From contig DYFO01000008.1 in the NCBI GenBank assembly GCA_020725145.1, positions 1 to 57,082 of the forward strand: DNA of 57,082 nucleotides, in the 5' to 3' direction. The notes under the pieces are model-generated. The model saw nothing but the letters and a program-made list of their open reading frames with translations, did no database searches and was not told the DNA's origin. This document shows, one piece after another, positions 15,770-23,201 of the stretch (the first letter of the stretch is position 1; every line of letters starts with the position of its first letter). A program made the translations under genes and the position numbers. This stretch comes from Symbiobacterium thermophilum. Its GTDB lineage: Bacteria; Bacillota; Sulfobacillia; UBA995.

Positions 15770-16336
15770 CTAGAACTGGACCTTTGGCACGGTCTCGGCA
15801 TCCTCCGGTGCCCGGAAGTAGGCCCGCTCGAGGAACCCGAACAGGCGGGCCACGAACACCGTAGGAAACCTCTTGATGGCGATGTTGTACGCCTGTACGT
15901 GCTCGTTGAAGCGGCGCCGTTCCTGAGCCAGCCGGTTCTCCGTGCCCTCCAGTTGATCCATGAGCATGCGGAAGTTGGCGTCTGCCTTCAGGTTGGGGTA
16001 GTTCTCCACGATCACCAGGAGCCGGGACAGGGCGCCGCTGAGCTCGTTCTCCGCCGCCATCCTTTCCTCGGCCGCAAGTCCCCCGCCCGCCAGCCGGGCG
16101 CGGGCGGCAGTCACCGAGTCGATGGCCTCCCGCTCGTGGGCGGCGTAGCCCCGAACCGTCTCCACCAGGTTGGGGATGAGGTCAAACCTGCGCTGGAGCT
16201 GGTTCTCCACCTGCGCCCACTGGGCGTCGATGGTCTCGCCCAGGGTCACCAGCCGGTTGTAGGTGCCCGCCAGCATGAGGCCGCACACGGCGACCACGCC
16301 GACAATGATCAGGAGCCCGACCAGGCCCTTCTTCAA
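15770..16336 (-). CDS. lemA: LemA family protein
   Basis: The 188-residue protein has an N-terminal transmembrane segment (about 3-25) followed by the LemA helical domain. Signatures are TYNRLVTLGETIDAQWAQVENQLQRR, DLIPNLVETVRGYA, a VIVENYPNLKA segment, and the C-terminal YNIAIKRFPTVFVARLFGF. TTG 16336 follows GGGAGGG by 7 nt. LemA proteins are membrane-anchored, mostly extracytoplasmic helical proteins of unclear biochemical role and are often paired with TPM-domain proteins, as here (27-bp gap). Confidence 0.9.
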   Translation of the reverse strand: MKKGLVGLLIIVGVVAVCGLMLAGTYNRLVTLGETIDAQWAQVENQLQRRFDLIPNLVETVRGYAAHEREAIDSVTAARARLAGGGLAAEERMAAENELSGALSRLLVIVENYPNLKADANFRMLMDQLEGTENRLAQERRRFNEHVQAYNIAIKRFPTVFVARLFGFLERAYFRAPEDAETVPKVQF

Positions 16337-16363
16337 CCCGTATCCCTCCCGCAGGATCGCAGT

Positions 16364-17269
16364 CTACCACTTGCCCCGGGCGCCGCCACCGCCGCTGCGG
16401 CCGCCCCCGAATCCCCCGAACGAGCGGCCGCCGCCCTGGCGGCCCCACCCGCCGGCGCCGCCGTTCCAGGGACCGATGAACGGTCCCCCGCGGGACAGCC
16501 GACCGGTCCGGTACTGCTGTTCGCGCGAGTAGCCGCACCCGGTGCAGGTGTACACCCTGGCCGCCAGCCCCCCGGCGGTCAGCGTCGCCTCCCGGATCAC
16601 CCGGTCGGTCACCAGCAGCCATCGCCGGCACCGGGGACAGCGGGGCCGGCCCAGCACCGCGATGATCACCGCCAGCAGAGTGATCACGGCCAGCGCGAGG
16701 ACAACCGGCAGCACCGGCACGGGGCGATGATCGGGGGGGACGCCGGTCTCTTCGAGACTGATCCCGTACTTACCGGCCACCACGCGGGCCACCGCCCGCA
16801 TGCCCTCCTCGAGGCCGGCGGCGAACTTGGCCTCGGCGAACAGGGGCAGCATGATGTCCCGGATCTGTCCCGAACGGGCGTCGGTCAGGGCGTCCTCCAG
16901 GCCGTAGCCGACCTCTATGGCCAAGGCCCGGTCCTCCATGGCGAGGAAAATCAGCACCCCGTCGTCCTTCCCCTTCGTCCCGATGCCCCAGTGCTCGAAA
17001 AGCCGGGTCACGTAGTCCTCGAGGCTCTCGGGCCGGTGAGTTCGGACGATCGCGACCACCAGGGCGGCCCCGGTCTTGGCCTCGAGCTCGAGGCTGATGG
17101 CCTCAAGCTCGGCCACCTCGGCAGGGGTCAGTACGCCAACGTAGTCGTTGACCGCGCCCAGAGGCGCCGGGAACTGGGCCCAGGCAGGCAAGGCGGCAAG
17201 CAAGCAGATCAGCAGGAATCCGACCCCGGTGACGGTACGGCGCAATATCCCGGCCAAGGGCGACACCAC
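16364..17269 (-). CDS. TPM-domain protein with zinc ribbon and Gly-rich C-terminus
   Basis: After a signal peptide ending near PAWAQ comes a TPM (YgcG-type) domain: VNDYVGVLTPAEVAELEAI, LVVAIVRTHRPESLEDYV, GIGTKGKDDGVLIFLAMEDR and IEVGYGLEDALTD. It is extracytoplasmic. A transmembrane helix (VLALAVITLLAVIIAVLG) leads to a cytosolic zinc ribbon (CPRCRRW...CTGCGY) and a GGRSFGGFGGG-type tail, a common TPM ending. Start uncertain: GTG 17269 or 17266 lie at the predicted transcription start, and TTG 17257 would also keep the signal peptide. No ribosome binding site is visible. It is cotranscribed with lemA. Confidence 0.85.
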   Translation of the reverse strand: MVSPLAGILRRTVTGVGFLLICLLAALPAWAQFPAPLGAVNDYVGVLTPAEVAELEAISLELEAKTGAALVVAIVRTHRPESLEDYVTRLFEHWGIGTKGKDDGVLIFLAMEDRALAIEVGYGLEDALTDARSGQIRDIMLPLFAEAKFAAGLEEGMRAVARVVAGKYGISLEETGVPPDHRPVPVLPVVLALAVITLLAVIIAVLGRPRCPRCRRWLLVTDRVIREATLTAGGLAARVYTCTGCGYSREQQYRTGRLSRGGPFIGPWNGGAGGWGRQGGGRSFGGFGGGRSGGGGARGKW

Positions 17270-17276
17270 CGCGGGT

Positions 17277-17285
17277 ATTATAACA
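17277..17285 (-). promoter_or_regulatory. Extended -10 promoter of the TPM-lemA operon
   Basis: The minus strand reads TGTTATAAT, a perfect extended -10 element (TATAAT at 17282-17277). No good -35 is present, as is usual for extended -10 promoters. The expected transcription start (about 17270) coincides with the first GTG of the gene, so the message may be leaderless. Confidence 0.6.
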
Positions 17286-17336
17286 TGCGCCGGGCCGCGG
17301 CGCGGTAACGTACCGCCGCCAGGGCCACGCACGTTC

Positions 17337-17897
17337 CTAATGGCCTCCGTCCCCCGTTCCCACTGCCTTGCCCAGTGAGCGGGCATCGGCCCGGTTGTCC
17401 GCGGGGAAGAGGAACTTCACCCGGCGGACAACCCTTTCCGCCGGGACCAGGCTGGCCAGCCGGTCCGCATCGTCATTGTGCGGGTCCGCCCCCACCGTGA
17501 ACAGGATGATGGCCTGATCGCCCCAGGTCCGCACCGAAGCCATGTACCGCCGCAGGGCCGGAGAGGTCTGGCCAGCGTAGACAGGCGAGCCGAAGGCAAC
17601 CACCCCGAAGGGCGTGAGGTCGGTAGGCAGGTGCCTGCCCGGGCGGTCCACGGTCACCGTGTAGCCCGCGTCATTGAGACCCTGGGCCAGGCTCAAAGCC
17701 ACCGTTCGGGGCTGTGCGCTGAGCCCCGGCTGGTAGACGATGAGCGCCCGGCGGGTCGGATCCGGGCCCACGAAAGTTTCCTCTCGGCTGCGCCAAAACA
17801 GGCTGTGAGGCACCAGGAAAACCAGCATGGTGGCACCCATGAGCACCACAAGACCGGCCACCAGCCACAGCGCCAACCGGAGCAATGTTCCGAGCAT
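17337..17897 (-). CDS. Membrane-anchored flavodoxin-like protein
   Basis: The 186-residue product begins with a transmembrane helix (about 8-32) followed by a flavodoxin-like alpha/beta domain. RRALIVYQPGLSAQPRTVAL has the place of the FMN phosphate loop, and GVVAFGSPVYAGQTSPALRRYM is the classic flavodoxin 50s-loop region. The phosphate loop departs from the usual T/SxTGNT, so FMN binding is uncertain. ATG 17897 is 8 nt after GGGAGG. Upstream reading in this frame belongs to a pseudogene and non-coding DNA. It could serve in electron transfer at the membrane. Confidence 0.65.
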   Translation of the reverse strand: MLGTLLRLALWLVAGLVVLMGATMLVFLVPHSLFWRSREETFVGPDPTRRALIVYQPGLSAQPRTVALSLAQGLNDAGYTVTVDRPGRHLPTDLTPFGVVAFGSPVYAGQTSPALRRYMASVRTWGDQAIILFTVGADPHNDDADRLASLVPAERVVRRVKFLFPADNRADARSLGKAVGTGDGGH

Positions 17898-18119
17898 GGG
17901 CATCGCCTCCCGGTCTCGGCCGTTCGCCCAGGGATATTCGCCGGCGGGTAGTGTCTCGACCTGCAGCCCGGTGGCGGGCGCCCGCGGGGCGGAGCTCGAA
18001 CCTGTCGCGGGGGTATGGACCAGAAGGGATGCCGGGCGGGAAAAGAGCATGGTCGCACAAGTCGATCCACGGTGTCTCCACGGCGACCCGAGTTCACCAC
18101 GAACAACCTCTGGTGGAAT

Positions 18120-18365
18120 CCGTCCTTGAACGCTCGCTCGGCTATACCGTTGGGATGGTCTACCGCGCAAATGTGCGCTCAGGTCGTCCACCACCGGCGC
18201 GAACAGAACGGCCCGCGCCGTGGGCTGGGGCAGTCGGGCTCATCGATGGTGGATTCCCTTCGGATACAGCCCGATTCCCGGCATCTCCTCGTACGCCGAG
18301 GCGTTGTTGATCTCCGGCAGGGGCAGGGCGACCCCGATCAGCTTCGGACGGTAGGGCAGCGTCAC
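18120..18365 (-). pseudogene. 5' remnant of a DUF1156-type DNA methylase gene
   Basis: GTG 18365 overlaps the darG stop as GTGA and opens a frame beginning LPYRPKLIGVALPLPEINNA, closely resembling the start of DUF1156 adenine-specific methylases (KLIEVALPLEAINxAS). It stops at 18240. In another frame just downstream, TARAVLFAPVVDDLSAH matches the next conserved piece of these proteins (ARAVLFAQLVDDPSAH). So the original gene was translationally coupled to darG and has suffered frameshifts, an internal deletion and loss of its catalytic body. Confidence 0.65.
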
Positions 18366-19414
18366 CGGCTCTCAACCTTCGGCAGCCAGCCTTCCTGGAG
18401 CAGGCGATCCCAGGCAATGTGGATATGGTCGGGTCTGAACATCGCCCGCTTGCGCTCGTTCCAGTTGTGAACCGCCTGGACAGCCTCTTCGGCCGTCCGT
18501 GGGGCCGGCGCATCCGTGAGGGCAACCCAGTGGACCGAGGACAGGAGCTCCATCCCGTAGGGGGTCTCGAACCCGTCAATGAGGGCGGCCACGCGGTCGA
18601 GCCTGGCGAGTGAGCCCGGGTGCTCGAACAGGTACTCCCGGGCCTCACCGGCAGCTCCCGGCAGCAGTTCGATCTCAACATCCGGGCTCTGGCGGTCGCC
18701 GTACCCGCGGGTGAAGTGGCCTTCCATCCTCTCCAGCACCTTGAACAGGTTGGGGGCGTACGGTCCGTACACGTGCTTGACATACCTGAGACGCAGGGGC
18801 TCGCCCGCTTCCTGGAGGAAGTACGCGAGCTTCTGGATTTCGAGCAAGGTCATCCGGTAGGCCATCTCCGAGTACCGCTGCATCAACTGGACGAACAGGG
18901 CACGGGCCAGTGTGAGGCGGGGACGGGTCGTGCCGACCGGCATCGCAATGGCGGCCGGAGCGCCCGCGGGCTCGAAGAGCAGGATGCGGACCTCGGGAAG
19001 CGTCTCGAAAGCATGCTCGATCAGCGGCCTTACCTCGCGCCAGTCCAGCCCGCCGAGACCGCACCCGAGTGGCGGTACGGCGACCGAGGCGACCCCTAAC
19101 CGGCGCACTTCTTCCACCAGAGCCCGCAGTCCCGCCTCGATATCCGACAATCGGGAACTGCCCCGCCAGTGACGCTTTGTCGGGAAATTGATTATGTACT
19201 TCGGGTTGGTCAAGTAGCCGGTAGAGAACACGAGCATCCTCCCCGGCCGCACCTCGCCTTTCCGGCAGGCCCGTTCGTAGGCCCGGAAGTTCTCGGGGAA
19301 CGCTCTTTTGAACTGCAAGGCGATGCCCTTGCCCATAAAGCCCTGGCAGTTGACGGTGTTGACTAGGGCCTCAGCATCGGCGGCCAGCACGTTTCCTCGG
19401 CTGAGGATGATCAT
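18362..19414 (-). CDS. darG: DarG antitoxin (macrodomain DNA ADP-ribosylglycohydrolase)
   Basis: The 350-residue product has an N-terminal macrodomain (1-150) with the DarG signature NTVNCQGFMGKGIALQFK and VAVPPLGCGLGGLDW. The C-terminal domain (about 165-350; MAYRMTLLEIQKLAYFLQEAGEPL..., HVYGPYAPNL) is typical of DarG, where it binds the toxin. DarG removes ADP-ribose from thymidines in DNA and neutralises DarT. It lies 18 bp after darT. Start ATG 19414 follows GGGGAGGACG. Both motif sets look intact, so the pair is probably functional. Confidence 0.92.
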   Translation of the reverse strand: MIILSRGNVLAADAEALVNTVNCQGFMGKGIALQFKRAFPENFRAYERACRKGEVRPGRMLVFSTGYLTNPKYIINFPTKRHWRGSSRLSDIEAGLRALVEEVRRLGVASVAVPPLGCGLGGLDWREVRPLIEHAFETLPEVRILLFEPAGAPAAIAMPVGTTRPRLTLARALFVQLMQRYSEMAYRMTLLEIQKLAYFLQEAGEPLRLRYVKHVYGPYAPNLFKVLERMEGHFTRGYGDRQSPDVEIELLPGAAGEAREYLFEHPGSLARLDRVAALIDGFETPYGMELLSSVHWVALTDAPAPRTAEEAVQAVHNWNERKRAMFRPDHIHIAWDRLLQEGWLPKVESR

Positions 19415-19432
19415 CGTCCTCCCCTCCGCTCA

Positions 19433-20077
19433 TCAGTAGTACCACCCAGGATGGACTCGCACCGGGCGGTGAAGGGACTTCGGAAAACCTGCGAGGATTC
19501 CCTGCACGTGGGAACGCATGTTCCCGTTGATGACTCCGACCTCGCCGATGAGCGCCCAGTCACACCGCCGGTATACGAGGAACTCCGCCTGCTTGCGGCG
19601 CTGACGGTCCATGTCCTCCACCGTATCCTGCCAGTACAAGGCATACACCGCTTCCCAGTCTACCCGGTCAAGGTACGCCAGGTCATCGTACCACTGTGTG
19701 TAGGAAGCGATGCCGTGACCGTCGGAGAACACGAAACCGGTGCCGCTCCGCTGGATCGCCTGCGCAGTGGAGACCAGGTAGATAAGTGGTTCTTGACTCT
19801 CTTCGTAGCCCGGCACCCGATGCGTTTTGAGCTGCAGCAGCATGGGCGAGCGAGGGCCGAAGTAGAAGGACACGTAGTCATGGATAACCCCGCGGGGACC
19901 ACAGGGGATCAGGCGTTCTCGCCTGTCCCGCTGTATAGCCTCGTTGTGAATGGTCCGGTAGGCCAACCCGTCGTCCGGTGTGTGAAACGGCGCGTGGAGG
20001 GCGGCCCGCTGCAGGCAGACTCTCAGGTTATCCACGTGGAGAAGGCGGTACACCGGGGTCGGGATCGGGACGTTCAC
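19433..20077 (-). CDS. darT: DarT toxin (DNA ADP-ribosyltransferase)
   Basis: The 214-residue protein shows the DarT pattern: PVYRLLHVDNL (NAD-binding His), AYRTIHNEAIQRDR, VIHDYVSFYFGPRSPML, FVFSDGHG, and E165 in KQAEFLV, the position of the catalytic glutamate. DarT ADP-ribosylates thymidine in single-stranded DNA with NAD+ and blocks replication; it is used in anti-phage abortive infection. GTG 20077 follows GGAGG and overlaps the stop of an upstream DUF3883 remnant as GTGA, so the pair was once part of a longer operon. Confidence 0.9.
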   Translation of the reverse strand: MNVPIPTPVYRLLHVDNLRVCLQRAALHAPFHTPDDGLAYRTIHNEAIQRDRRERLIPCGPRGVIHDYVSFYFGPRSPMLLQLKTHRVPGYEESQEPLIYLVSTAQAIQRSGTGFVFSDGHGIASYTQWYDDLAYLDRVDWEAVYALYWQDTVEDMDRQRRKQAEFLVYRRCDWALIGEVGVINGNMRSHVQGILAGFPKSLHRPVRVHPGWYY

Positions 20078-20440
20078 CGCGGTTCCTCCGCTCTGGCCAG
20101 CAGCTCCGCGAAGCCGTAGTTCACGCTGGTCGCGCCGAAGTCCGGTTCCCCTCGGAAGGGACGCCACACATAGTGCACCCGGTGCCCACCACCCTCGGTG
20201 AACTCGACTATGCCGAGTAGGTAGTCCTCAGGCTTGTTGAGGGAAGTGAGGATCTCGTTCCGGGTTACGGTGGTCGTACCCGCGCCCGAGGTGCGGCCTT
20301 TCACCTCTATGGTGCGGAGTTGGCCGGTGCGCGGGTCGCGGCTCTCGATATCGTACCCTTTCTGGACAGGTTCTGCTTCGCCCGGGTGATGTCCCCAGCC
20401 CTCTTCCAGGAGATGCCTCCCCAGCCCGCTGCGTCTCCGG
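20074..20440 (-). pseudogene. 3' remnant of a DUF3883-containing (helicase-type) defence gene
   Basis: A frame ending at 20074 encodes the typical DUF3883 end: GYDIESRDPRTGQLRTIEVK, TVTRNEILTSLNKPEDYLL, HRVHYVWRPF and EPDFGATSVNYGFAELL. DUF3883 is a PD-(D/E)XK-like domain at the C-terminus of large helicases and other defence proteins. Only this tail (about 120 codons from LLEEGWGH) is left. Upstream the sequence changes to a different gene fragment, so the rest was deleted. Its stop overlaps the darT start. Confidence 0.7.
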
Positions 20441-20569
20441 CGCCTTCCTTCCAGTCACCAGGGAATGCATCTTCGACGTCTGGGTCGGCAACCCTTCAGT
20501 GGGGCGCCGCCGGGGGCCGGCGTGGAACGAGGCCCGTAGCGAGGCCCGCGCGCGATGAGCACGCCGGCC

Positions 20570-20668
20570 CAGACTTGGCCGCTCCAGGAAATACTTGAGA
20601 CCCTCGGTGGCCAGGTCTTCTCCGGAATCCTTCTGTCTAATGAGCAGGTAGGAAAGGAGCGAGTCCAC
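20570..20668 (-). pseudogene. 5' fragment of a second gene (nuclease-like N-terminus?)
   Basis: GTG 20668 after GGGGGGATC starts a protein-like stretch of about 30 residues (MDSLLSYLLIRQKDSGEDLA then TEGLKYFLERP). It resembles the beginning of PD-(D/E)XK nuclease family proteins. After about 20570 the frame becomes arginine-rich and unlike protein. It was probably joined by deletion to the DUF3883 tail. The family guess is weak. Confidence 0.4.
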
Positions 20669-20829
20669 GGGGATCCCCCCTTGTGCAGTTGACCAAAGGC
20701 GCGGACCTTGATTTCGGGACTACTGTCACGGCCCCGAGTCTTCTGTCTCAATCACCGCCGACGAGCTGCAGGCCTGCAAGAAGCCATCCGGGTCCGCTCA
20801 GAACGCCCTGCGGCCGGCTGAGACTCGAG

Positions 20830-21225
20830 CTAGGGCTGGTCACGGGGTTCAGTCTGCGCGAGGCCGACGTCGTGCCGGCGGCAGAAGTGGACGCTGTACT
20901 GATGAGATCCGACGCCTGCACATTCCCGGAGACAGCATTCTATGAACCGGGGCACATGCGCCGGGCCTCGCCAGTCACGCCACAAGCAGTCAAGAAGCAC
21001 CGGAACGTGGACAAAGCCCATGGACGCCTCGCGCCTTGCGGCATCAGCAGCTTCCGGCTCCTCATACTCCGTCCAAATGGTCGCCGCCCTGACAAGGCTC
21101 TCCTCGAACACGTTCTGCCATGACTCAGCGTCGTTGCCCCAGCCGTACTCGTACTGAAGCATGGTCTCGAGCACGGGCGCCAGCAGACTCGAATGCGCGG
21201 CAATGAGCGCGTCCTGTGAAAACAC
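20830..21225 (-). CDS. Hypothetical protein (131 aa, possibly truncated)
   Basis: From GTG 21225, after GGGAGG-like sequences, the frame encodes a protein-like N-terminal 95 residues rich in Trp and acidic residues (LETMLQYEYGWGND, ATIWTEYEEPEAADAA). A Cys/Arg-rich tail follows that may be read-through of a truncated gene. It lies 71 bp after the aldehyde ferredoxin oxidoreductase gene on the same strand and before the defence remnants. No family is recognised. Confidence 0.4.
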   Translation of the reverse strand: MFSQDALIAAHSSLLAPVLETMLQYEYGWGNDAESWQNVFEESLVRAATIWTEYEEPEAADAARREASMGFVHVPVLLDCLWRDWRGPAHVPRFIECCLRECAGVGSHQYSVHFCRRHDVGLAQTEPRDQP

Positions 21226-21296
21226 CGCTCCCGGGTTCCTCCCGCGGGAGAAGCACGGGCCCGGCACCGCCGGGATAGTCGGCGGCGGCCACCGCG

Positions 21297-23159
21297 TCAC
21301 TTAAGACCGACCACCTCTTCCAGTCCCAGCGCCGCCAGGCGGCCCGCCGTCGGCCGACCGTCGGCGTCCCATCCCATCAGCTCATAATACAGGCGCACCA
21401 GCCGGGCGAAACCCTCGCGGTCCAGGCCCTGGCCGGCCAGCGGGCCGGAGGTGAAGGGCAGATGCAGCCGGTCGGGGAGCCGGTCGTGCTCGCCGGTGAA
21501 TCCTTCCCTCAGGTTGAAGCATCGCGCCAGGGTGACGGCCCGGTCGGCCGCCAGCACCAGCTCGTACAGCGAGATGTTCCAGCCGGTGACCGCCGCGGCG
21601 AGCTCCCGCATCTCGTCCGGTGTCCAGGGCACGAAGTTGCACAGCCCCAGGCAGTTGTTGAGATGACGGACGGTGCTCACCGCATGGAACAGGCGTACCT
21701 TGGCCGGTCCCAGGTCGGTGCGCGGCACGGGGCCGTACACCCCCAGCGGTGCCAGCGCCTCCACTCCCCGGCCGGGCTTCTCGTAGTAAGTATCGTGCAG
21801 GTTGTGGCAGTGATCGGCGCCGGTGGGGGACACCGCATAGCCCAGGCCCAGGCCGTGCTTCAGCCGGGGCTCGTGCATCGGAACCTCCAGGCCCTTGACG
21901 TGCATGGCCAGCTCCGCGGCGGCCGGCCCCAGCCGGTGGGCGGCGGCCGCCACCCCGTCGGCCAGCAGATCCCCCAGCCCCTCGCGGGCGGCGATGGCTT
22001 CGAGCAGCTCGATCATGGCCTCCGCGTCGCCGAAGGCCAGCTCGCGGCCCCCGGTATGCTCGGGCGTGAGCAGGCCGCGCTCGAAGCACTCCATCGCGAA
22101 GGCGATCGTCACCCCGGCGGAGATGGTGTCCAGGCCCTGCGCGTTGGCGATCTCATGCCCTTTGCAGATCGCTTCGAGGTCGTCCACCCCACAGGTGGAA
22201 CCCAGCGCCGCCAAGGTCTCGTACTCGGGCCCGCCGTAGACGGGGTCGACGTTCCAGGGAGGACCCGTCCGGGTCACCCGCTTGCAGCTGGCGGCGCACG
22301 CGTAACAGGTGTCCCTTCCCACCAGCGGTCCCGCGTTCAGCGCCGGAGCGGCGATGTGCTCGGCTCCCTCGAAGGCTCCCTCCCGGAAGTTGCGGGTGGG
22401 AAGCCCTCCCGCGAGGTGCAGGGGCAAAAGCACGCCCGGCGTGCCCGACTCCGTGAACCCCTTGTCTTCCTCGGTCAGACGACGGGCCATGGTGCGGGCC
22501 ATCTCCCGCAGGCGTTCGGGGTCGGCGACCTGCGGCGCCGCCCCGCCCCGCACCGCCACCGCCCGCAGGTTCTTCGACCCCATCACCGCCCCCATCCCCG
22601 TCCTGCCCGCGGCGTGACGAAGGTCGTTGATCACGCAGGCGAAGCGCACGAGGCGTTCCCCGGCCGGCCCGCACTGGGCCACCCGCACGTCGTCGCCGAG
22701 CTCGCGCCGGATGGCTGCTTGCGCCTCGGCGGTGGGTCTACCCGTCAGACGGGAGGCGTCACGCAGCTCGGCGCGGCCGTCGTCCACGAACAGGTACACG
22801 GGGCGCTCGGCTCTGCCCTGGATCAGTATGGCGTCAAACCCCGACCGCTTGAGCTCGGCTCCCCACCAGCCCCCGACTTCCGCGGTACCGAAGGCCCCGG
22901 TCAACGGAGACTTGGCCCCCACGCTGTTGCGGCCGGCCCCCGACACCGGATGGCCGGTCAGCACCCCCACGGCGAAGACCAAGAGGTTGTGGGGGCCCAA
23001 GGGATCGGTCCGGGGGGGCACCTCCTTCGCCAGCCAGTAGGCGACCAGTCCCTCCCCCCCAAGGTACCGGCGGTAAAGGGCCTCGGGCAGCTCCTCTACT
23101 GTGAACCGGCCCGAACTGAGGTCTACCCGCAGGATCTTTCCGTTGACACCATGGGTCAC
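21297..23159 (-). CDS. Aldehyde ferredoxin oxidoreductase family (tungstopterin enzyme)
   Basis: The 620-residue protein has the three-part AOR layout. The N-terminal domain begins MTHGVNGKILRVDLSSG with YLGGEG near 32. The 4Fe-4S site is C285-x2-C288-x3-C292 plus a late cysteine (C503 or C507 in NNCLGLCNF). GGPEYET (309-315) is the pterin-site motif. AOR enzymes oxidise aldehydes to acids with ferredoxin as acceptor, using a tungsten bis-pterin; this subgroup's substrate is unknown. GTG 23159 follows AAGGAGGG. No cofactor-synthesis or ferredoxin gene is adjacent. Confidence 0.9.
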   Translation of the reverse strand: MTHGVNGKILRVDLSSGRFTVEELPEALYRRYLGGEGLVAYWLAKEVPPRTDPLGPHNLLVFAVGVLTGHPVSGAGRNSVGAKSPLTGAFGTAEVGGWWGAELKRSGFDAILIQGRAERPVYLFVDDGRAELRDASRLTGRPTAEAQAAIRRELGDDVRVAQCGPAGERLVRFACVINDLRHAAGRTGMGAVMGSKNLRAVAVRGGAAPQVADPERLREMARTMARRLTEEDKGFTESGTPGVLLPLHLAGGLPTRNFREGAFEGAEHIAAPALNAGPLVGRDTCYACAASCKRVTRTGPPWNVDPVYGGPEYETLAALGSTCGVDDLEAICKGHEIANAQGLDTISAGVTIAFAMECFERGLLTPEHTGGRELAFGDAEAMIELLEAIAAREGLGDLLADGVAAAAHRLGPAAAELAMHVKGLEVPMHEPRLKHGLGLGYAVSPTGADHCHNLHDTYYEKPGRGVEALAPLGVYGPVPRTDLGPAKVRLFHAVSTVRHLNNCLGLCNFVPWTPDEMRELAAAVTGWNISLYELVLAADRAVTLARCFNLREGFTGEHDRLPDRLHLPFTSGPLAGQGLDREGFARLVRLYYELMGWDADGRPTAGRLAALGLEEVVGLK

Positions 23160-23201
23160 CCGTTGTCCCTCCTTGACTTGGGTAGAAGCTTCCCGCCCCT
23201 A

